Program-made: the position numbers and the translations under genes | In this document: positions 59,820 through 64,000 of the stretch, in pieces | Layout: every line of letters begins with the position of its first letter | How positions within the stretch are numbered: the stretch's first letter is position 1 | From: Rhodovarius crocodyli | GTDB taxonomy: Bacteria; Pseudomonadota; Alphaproteobacteria; Acetobacterales; Acetobacteraceae | DNA: 64,000 nt | Reading direction: 5' to 3' | Assembly: GCF_004005855.1 (NCBI RefSeq) | Contig: NZ_SACL01000011.1 | Coordinates: 62,001-126,000, forward strand | Notes under the pieces: model-generated | Told to the model about the DNA's origin: nothing | The model's input: only the letters and a program-made list of their open reading frames with translations | Database searches by the model: none

Positions 59820-61190
59820 CTATACCCCCTTCGCCCCGAAAGAGGAAACGCGCGCCTGTCGCAGGTCTGACACGAAGCGGGCGAACTCGGCATCCTTGTC
59901 GGCGTCGGGGGGCAGGCGAAGCAGGTAGCTGGGATGGACCGTGACCCAGGCGCTGCCGCCATCGGGCAGCGGCACGGCGGTGCCGCGCGCCTGCCCGACC
60001 GGGATCGGCCTGCCGGTGAGCGACCGCAGGGCGGTAGCGCCCATGGCGATCAGCAGCTGCGGGCGAATCATGCGGCGTTCCTGGTCCACCCACCATTTGC
60101 AGGCGTCGATCTCGCCCGCATTCGGGCGCGCGTGGATGCGGCGCTTGCCGCGCGGCTCGAACTTGAAATGCTTGACGGAGTTGGTGACGTAGACCCGGGC
60201 ACGGTCGATGCCGGCCTCGGCGATCGCGCGGTCGAACAGCTGGCCGGCGGGGCCCACGAAGGGACGGCCCGCCAGGTCCTCCTGGTCGCCGGGCTGCTCG
60301 CCCACGATCATGATCTCGGCATCGGGCGGGCCCTCGCCGAACACCGTCCGGGTCGCGGGCTGCCACAGCGGGCAGCGGCGGCAGCCCATCGCCTCCTCGC
60401 GCAGCGAATCCAGCGAGACGGGCGCGCGGCGGGGGGCGGTGTCGATCATGCCCAGCTCCCGCTTGCGGGCGCCGGCGATCAGCTCGGGCACCAGGGCGGT
60501 CTCGGGCATGTTGCGCCAGTATTTCTTCGGCATTTCCTTCAGCATGGCGTCCACCATCACGCGGGCCGGGTTGAAGATGGCCGCGTAATAGGCCTTCCAG
60601 GCGCCCTCCACCGGGTCGGCGCCGGGGGCGTCGGCGCGCCGGGCGGGCGGGCCGTCCAGCAGGGTTTCGCCATCCCAGTGCAGGGAGCCCCCGGGCGTCA
60701 GGATCGACCACTTCATGTTGGTGAAGCGGTTGACGAAGAAGCCCGCATTGGCCCGCAGAATGTGGTGTTCCGGCTCATGCCAGGCGACGAAGCGGCCTTC
60801 CGGGACTTCGCGGAAGCGCAGGAAGGCGTGCATCTTGTGGCTGTCGCGGCGGACCTGGCGGGCCAGTTGCTCCACCTGGCGCAGCTGCGGGTCGGCCTCG
60901 TCCTCCAGCAGATGCGGCTGGGATTGCAGGCGCAGCAGCAGGCGATACAGCAGCGAGAAGCGCTCGGGCTGCCGATGCAGCGCGGCATGGGCGGCGATCG
61001 AGAGGAAGCGGCGCGGCACACGGGGCGCGGGGCCTGCCGGCAGGGGGGCGTCCTCGGCGAACAGATCGGTCGGATGGTCGCCCACCTGCCAGACCACATC
61101 CTCCGCCGGCACCCGCGCGGCGGCCAGGGCACGCGCGGCACCGCGCCAGCCGTCGACATCATCCTCCGCCTCCAGCCGGATCCGCCGCAT
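59820..61190 (-). CDS. DUF4130 / UdgX-type uracil-DNA glycosylase fusion, 456 aa
   Basis: The N-terminal 240 residues match the DUF4130 partner domain (RRFLSIAAHAALHRQPERFSLLYRLLLRL, HKMHAFLRFREV, WKAYYAAIFNPARV). The C-terminal part is a Fe-S uracil-DNA glycosylase of the UdgX branch: MGCRRCPLWQPATRTVFGEGP, IMIVGEQPGDQEDLAGRPFVGPAGQL, KHFKFEPRGKRRIHARPN with the His of the KRRIH loop that in UdgX forms a covalent bond to DNA, and VTVHPSYLLRLP. It follows the radical SAM gene by 2 nt; the pair is a known repair association and an SOS box lies upstream. Confidence 0.88.
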   Translation of the reverse strand: MRRIRLEAEDDVDGWRGAARALAAARVPAEDVVWQVGDHPTDLFAEDAPLPAGPAPRVPRRFLSIAAHAALHRQPERFSLLYRLLLRLQSQPHLLEDEADPQLRQVEQLARQVRRDSHKMHAFLRFREVPEGRFVAWHEPEHHILRANAGFFVNRFTNMKWSILTPGGSLHWDGETLLDGPPARRADAPGADPVEGAWKAYYAAIFNPARVMVDAMLKEMPKKYWRNMPETALVPELIAGARKRELGMIDTAPRRAPVSLDSLREEAMGCRRCPLWQPATRTVFGEGPPDAEIMIVGEQPGDQEDLAGRPFVGPAGQLFDRAIAEAGIDRARVYVTNSVKHFKFEPRGKRRIHARPNAGEIDACKWWVDQERRMIRPQLLIAMGATALRSLTGRPIPVGQARGTAVPLPDGGSAWVTVHPSYLLRLPPDADKDAEFARFVSDLRQARVSSFGAKGV

Positions 61191-61192
61191 GG

Positions 61193-62443
61193 TCAGGCCG
61201 CGAACAGTTCCAGCTGCTCCTGCCGCGGCGCCACCAGCGGGCGCAGATCGGCGCGGTCGCCCAGCAGCAGCGGGCGCCAGTCGGCCGTCACGATGAAGGG
61301 GCGCAGGCGCTTCACCGAATTGGTCAGCCGCGCGATGTCCTCCAGCCGCAGCGTGCGGTGCCGGCGGATCGAGAGGATGGACTGCACGGGCCTGGGCCCC
61401 AGGCCCGGCACGCGCAGCAGCATCTCACGCGGGGCGCGGTTCACATCCACCGGAAACCGGTCACGGAAACGCAGCGCCCAGGCCAGCTTGGGGTCGATGT
61501 CCAAGGGCAGCATGCCCGTGGCGGGGTCCGCGGCATCGCCCACCTCCTCCGGCGCATAGCCGTAGAAGCGGATCATCCAGTCCGACTGATACAGCCGGTG
61601 CTCACGCATCAGCGGCGGGCGGCGCAGCGGCAGCACGGCGCTGGCGTCGGGGATGGGGCTGAAGGCGGAATAGTACACCCGCTTCAGCGCGAAGCGGCCG
61701 TAGAGATGCGCCGCGCGATGCACGATATCGCGGTCCGTCGCGGCATCGGCGCCCACGATCATCTGGGTGGACTGCCCGGCCGGGGCAAAGACGGGCGCCG
61801 AGCGATAGCGGCTGCGGGCATCGGCGCCGTCCTCGATGGCGGTGCGCATCTGGCCCATCGCGCCCTCGATGCGCTGCTCGGATTTTTCCGGCGCCAGGCG
61901 CTTCAGCCCGCCCACCGTCGGCAGCTCCACATTGATGGAAATGCGGTCGGCATGGCGGCCGGCGGCCTCGATCAGCGCCGGATCGGCGTCGGGGATGGTC
62001 TTGAGGTGGATATAGCCCCGGAAGTCATGATCCTCCCGCAGGCTGCGAGCGACCTCCACGATCTGCTCCATCGTGTAGTTCGAGGAATGGATGATGCCGG
62101 AAGAGAGGAACAGCCCCTCGATATAGTTGCGCTTGTAGAAATCCAGCGTCAGCGCCACGACCTCCTGCGCCGTGAAGCGCGCGCGCCGGACGTTCGAGGA
62201 TTTCCGGTTGATGCAGTAATGGCAGTCGAAGATGCAGCTGTTGGTCAGCAGGATCTTCAGCAGGCTGATGCAGCGCCCGTCCGGCGCATAGGCATGGCAG
62301 ATCCCGCCCCCGCCATTGGTGGAGCCGATGCCCTTGCCGTCGCGCGAGTTGCGGTCCCTGGTGCCGGAGGATGAGCAGGAGGCGTCATACTTCGCCGCAT
62401 CCGCCAGGATCGAGAGCTTCTGCGTCGTGTCGAGAAGTGCCAT
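61193..62443 (-). CDS. Radical SAM protein linked to UdgX DNA repair, 416 aa
   Basis: Radical SAM cluster Cys 70, 74 and 77 in LLTNSCIFDCHYCINRK, preceded by the family motif YDASCSSSGTRDR and GGGICHAYAPDGRCISLLKI. Further SAM-fold strands follow (GLFLSSGIIHSSNYTMEQI, GYIHLKTIPDADPALI). The C-terminus carries a helix-hairpin-helix, REMLLRVPGLGPRPVQSIL, suited to DNA binding. The family is always found beside UdgX-like genes and is presumed to act on DNA damage, but its reaction is unknown. ATG 62443 has AAGG 6 nt upstream; the SOS box is 43 nt further. Confidence 0.88.
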   Translation of the reverse strand: MALLDTTQKLSILADAAKYDASCSSSGTRDRNSRDGKGIGSTNGGGGICHAYAPDGRCISLLKILLTNSCIFDCHYCINRKSSNVRRARFTAQEVVALTLDFYKRNYIEGLFLSSGIIHSSNYTMEQIVEVARSLREDHDFRGYIHLKTIPDADPALIEAAGRHADRISINVELPTVGGLKRLAPEKSEQRIEGAMGQMRTAIEDGADARSRYRSAPVFAPAGQSTQMIVGADAATDRDIVHRAAHLYGRFALKRVYYSAFSPIPDASAVLPLRRPPLMREHRLYQSDWMIRFYGYAPEEVGDAADPATGMLPLDIDPKLAWALRFRDRFPVDVNRAPREMLLRVPGLGPRPVQSILSIRRHRTLRLEDIARLTNSVKRLRPFIVTADWRPLLLGDRADLRPLVAPRQEQLELFAA

Positions 62444-62485
62444 CGCGCCTTCATGCCCCGGCGGCACCATCGGCGCAAGCAAAAT

Positions 62486-62500
62486 GTTCCTATTTTGTTC
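62486..62500. promoter_or_regulatory. LexA (SOS) box upstream of the radical SAM/UdgX operon
   Basis: GTTC-CTATTTT-GTTC matches the alphaproteobacterial LexA site exactly. It is 43 nt upstream of the radical SAM start in an AT-rich promoter-sized gap (62444-62515). Confidence 0.7.
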
Positions 62501-62515
62501 TAGATGAGAAACGGG

Positions 62516-63742
62516 TCAGTAGACCCGTCCCACCGCCTGGCTGTCGCCGCCGGCGCGCGCCTCCGCCACCGCCTGCCGCAGATCCGCCAGATAGGCGTCG
62601 GCCACCTGCGCATGCAGCGGGTTGAGGTGATGGTGCATGCCCCGCCCGCCCGCCATCTGTCCCTGCAGCCAGCCGCGCCGGTCCATGGCGGCGGCGATGC
62701 GCCCCATCTCCAGCGCCGGATCGGTCGGGCGATAGATGAAGATCGCATGCGGGCTCGGCCGCAGCACCTCCAGCCCCGGTATGGCCTCGACACCCGCCGC
62801 CATCCTGGCCTTGGCGTCCATGATGCGTCGCGCGGCCTCGGTGTAGCCCTCCATGCCCAGATAGTTCATCACCGCCCAGGCCGAGGCCACCGCCCCGCCC
62901 GGCCGGGTGCCCTGCGCGGTGAAGGCGACATAGGGCCCGCGGTCCCAGGCCGCGCTCTCGAAGCGATGGAACCGGCGAAGCGCCTCCTCGCGCACCAGCA
63001 GCAGCGACGCCCCCTTGGCCGCCATGCCATGCTTGTGGATGTCCGCCGAGATCGAGGTCACGCCCGGCACCGAGAAATCCCATGCCGGCAGGTTGTGGCC
63101 CAGCCGCGTCAGGAAGGGCGAGAGAAAGCCGCCGACGCAGGCATCCACATGCAGCCAGACGCCGCGCTGCGTCGCCAGCGCGCCCAGCGCCGCGATGGGG
63201 TCGATGGCGCCATAGGGGTAGTTGGGCGCGGAGCCGACCAGCGCGATGGTGTCCGCATCCATCGCGGCGGCCATGGCGGGCACATCGGCCTCGAAATCCG
63301 CCGTCACCGGCACGCGCCGCACCTCCAGCCCCAGATACCAGGCGGCGCGGTCGAAGGTCAGGTGGGCGGTGGCCGGGATGACGATGTTGGGGCGGTCGCG
63401 GCCCGCCTTCTCCCGCGCGGCCAGCATCGCCAGGAAGATGCTTTCCGAGCCACCGGAGGTGAAGGTGCCCCCTGCCCCCTGGGGCGCCGCCATCAGCGAC
63501 AGCGCCATGGCGACGACCTCGCCCTCCAGCTTTGCCAGCGAGGGGAAGGCCCGGCCCTGGCCCAGGTTGTTCTCGGTGAAATAGGCGAGGTAGGCGTCCT
63601 TCTGAACCTGCTCCAGCGCCGCATCCAGGTAATAGAAATAGACGGCCATGCGGCCCTGCCGCCAGGAGTAGTCCCGGGCCTTGGCGGCCTGCAGTTCGGC
63701 GGCGAGTTCGGGCCAGGGGCGGCCTCTATCGGGCAGCTTCAT
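62516..63742 (-). CDS. PLP-dependent decarboxylase/sphingosine-phosphate-lyase-like protein, 408 aa
   Basis: Group II-type PLP fold: GTFTSGGSESIFLAMLAAREK, IVIPATAHLTFDRAAWYLGLEVRRVP, VWLHVDACVGGFLSPFL, and the PLP Lys in SADIHKHGMAAKGASLLLV. The order and the early YFYYLDAALEQVQKDAYLAYFTENNLG fit the branch containing sphingosine-1-phosphate lyases and amino-acid decarboxylases. The substrate cannot be told. ATG 63742 fits the family start; the frame continues upstream without family character. Confidence 0.82.
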   Translation of the reverse strand: MKLPDRGRPWPELAAELQAAKARDYSWRQGRMAVYFYYLDAALEQVQKDAYLAYFTENNLGQGRAFPSLAKLEGEVVAMALSLMAAPQGAGGTFTSGGSESIFLAMLAAREKAGRDRPNIVIPATAHLTFDRAAWYLGLEVRRVPVTADFEADVPAMAAAMDADTIALVGSAPNYPYGAIDPIAALGALATQRGVWLHVDACVGGFLSPFLTRLGHNLPAWDFSVPGVTSISADIHKHGMAAKGASLLLVREEALRRFHRFESAAWDRGPYVAFTAQGTRPGGAVASAWAVMNYLGMEGYTEAARRIMDAKARMAAGVEAIPGLEVLRPSPHAIFIYRPTDPALEMGRIAAAMDRRGWLQGQMAGGRGMHHHLNPLHAQVADAYLADLRQAVAEARAGGDSQAVGRVY

Positions 63743-63805
63743 GGTATGGTCCTCCGGCAGCCATGGCAGCACGACCTGCACAGGGCGAAAAGAGGGAGAA
63801 GCACC

Positions 63806-64000
63806 ATGCGCATCGGCATCATCGGCCTGGGCCGGATGGGCGGGAACATCGCGCGCCGGCTGGCCCGCGCCGGCATCCACCCCGTGGCCTTCGACCAGGC
63901 GGGCGAAGCTCGCGCCGCCCTGGCGGCCGAGGGGCTGGAGGTGGCCGACAGCCTGGCCACCCTGCTGGCCGCCCTGCCCCCGCCGCGCGCCCTGTGGGTG
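63806..64000 (+). CDS. 6-phosphogluconate dehydrogenase-like protein, 3' end outside window
   Basis: The visible 65 residues form the start of a Rossmann fold: MRIGIIGLGRMGGNIARRLARAGIHPVAFDQ. This is the N-terminus of the NAD-linked decarboxylating 6-phosphogluconate dehydrogenase and 3-hydroxyisobutyrate dehydrogenase superfamily, with GLGRMG typical of the former. GAGGGAGAAG precedes the ATG at 63806. The exact member cannot be fixed without the rest. Confidence 0.75.
   Translation, partial: MRIGIIGLGRMGGNIARRLARAGIHPVAFDQAGEARAALAAEGLEVADSLATLLAALPPPRALWV

Overview
The window is about 70% GC and reads as a chromosomal segment of an alphaproteobacterium, most likely an Acetobacteraceae member of the Roseomonas type. 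This rests on gene content and on regulatory sites: two GTTC-N7-GTTC LexA boxes of the alphaproteobacterial form and GC-rich intergenic hairpin repeats. No rRNA gene or other taxonomic marker is present, so the genus is an inference.

Positions 1 to about 24,970 are the right-hand part of a prophage whose left end lies outside the window. It ends inside a serine tRNA (anticodon UGA): only the tRNA 5' half (25011 to about 24970, minus strand) remains at this junction. Most phage genes run leftward. They are a putative regulator with four tandem HTH units; a lysis pair (muramidase and holin-like protein) next to two LexA-boxed cargo genes; a packaging block (small and large terminase, portal, a zeta-type P-loop kinase protein, MuF-like head protein); a 2,034-residue DarB-like methylase-helicase; and an early operon with an HD phosphohydrolase and a Gp37/Gp68 protein. 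Major capsid and tail genes are not in the window. Two repeated DNA signals divide the phage genes into sets. One is a palindrome, ATCCTYCA-N4-TGRAGGAT, in front of the regulatory and early genes. The other is GTCGTGACG, placed exactly 13 nt before the ATG of the muramidase, portal and DarB-like genes. A 174-bp inverted-repeat element that could fold as a branched RNA fills the gap between a GIY-YIG/resolvase-like fusion gene and the MuF gene.

From about 25.0 kb onward the DNA is ordinary host chromosome: plsC; an opine-dehydrogenase-like gene; a MerR regulator divergent from a Zn/Cd/Pb P-type ATPase with a 19-bp-spacer promoter; ccmA-ccmB for cytochrome c maturation; and aconitase acnA with a clear terminator. 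An iron block follows: Sel1-repeat protein, TonB-dependent siderophore receptor, PiuC-type dioxygenase, exbB, exbD, and a tonB split by a frameshift. Candidate Fur boxes precede the Sel1 and receptor genes.

Next come an MFS transporter and a cluster matching aerobic 2-aminobenzoate (anthranilate) degradation through CoA thioesters: bifunctional monooxygenase/reductase, SDR, MarR, enoyl-CoA hydratase, acyl-CoA dehydrogenase, aryl-CoA ligase and RidA. The remainder holds a class III aminotransferase; an amino-acid-binding protein with a GSA-type aminotransferase and a divergent RpiR regulator; yqgE; a peroxiredoxin; a glycosyltransferase; thiE; folC-accD; an SOS-boxed radical SAM/UdgX repair operon; a PLP decarboxylase; and the start of a 6-phosphogluconate-dehydrogenase-like gene.
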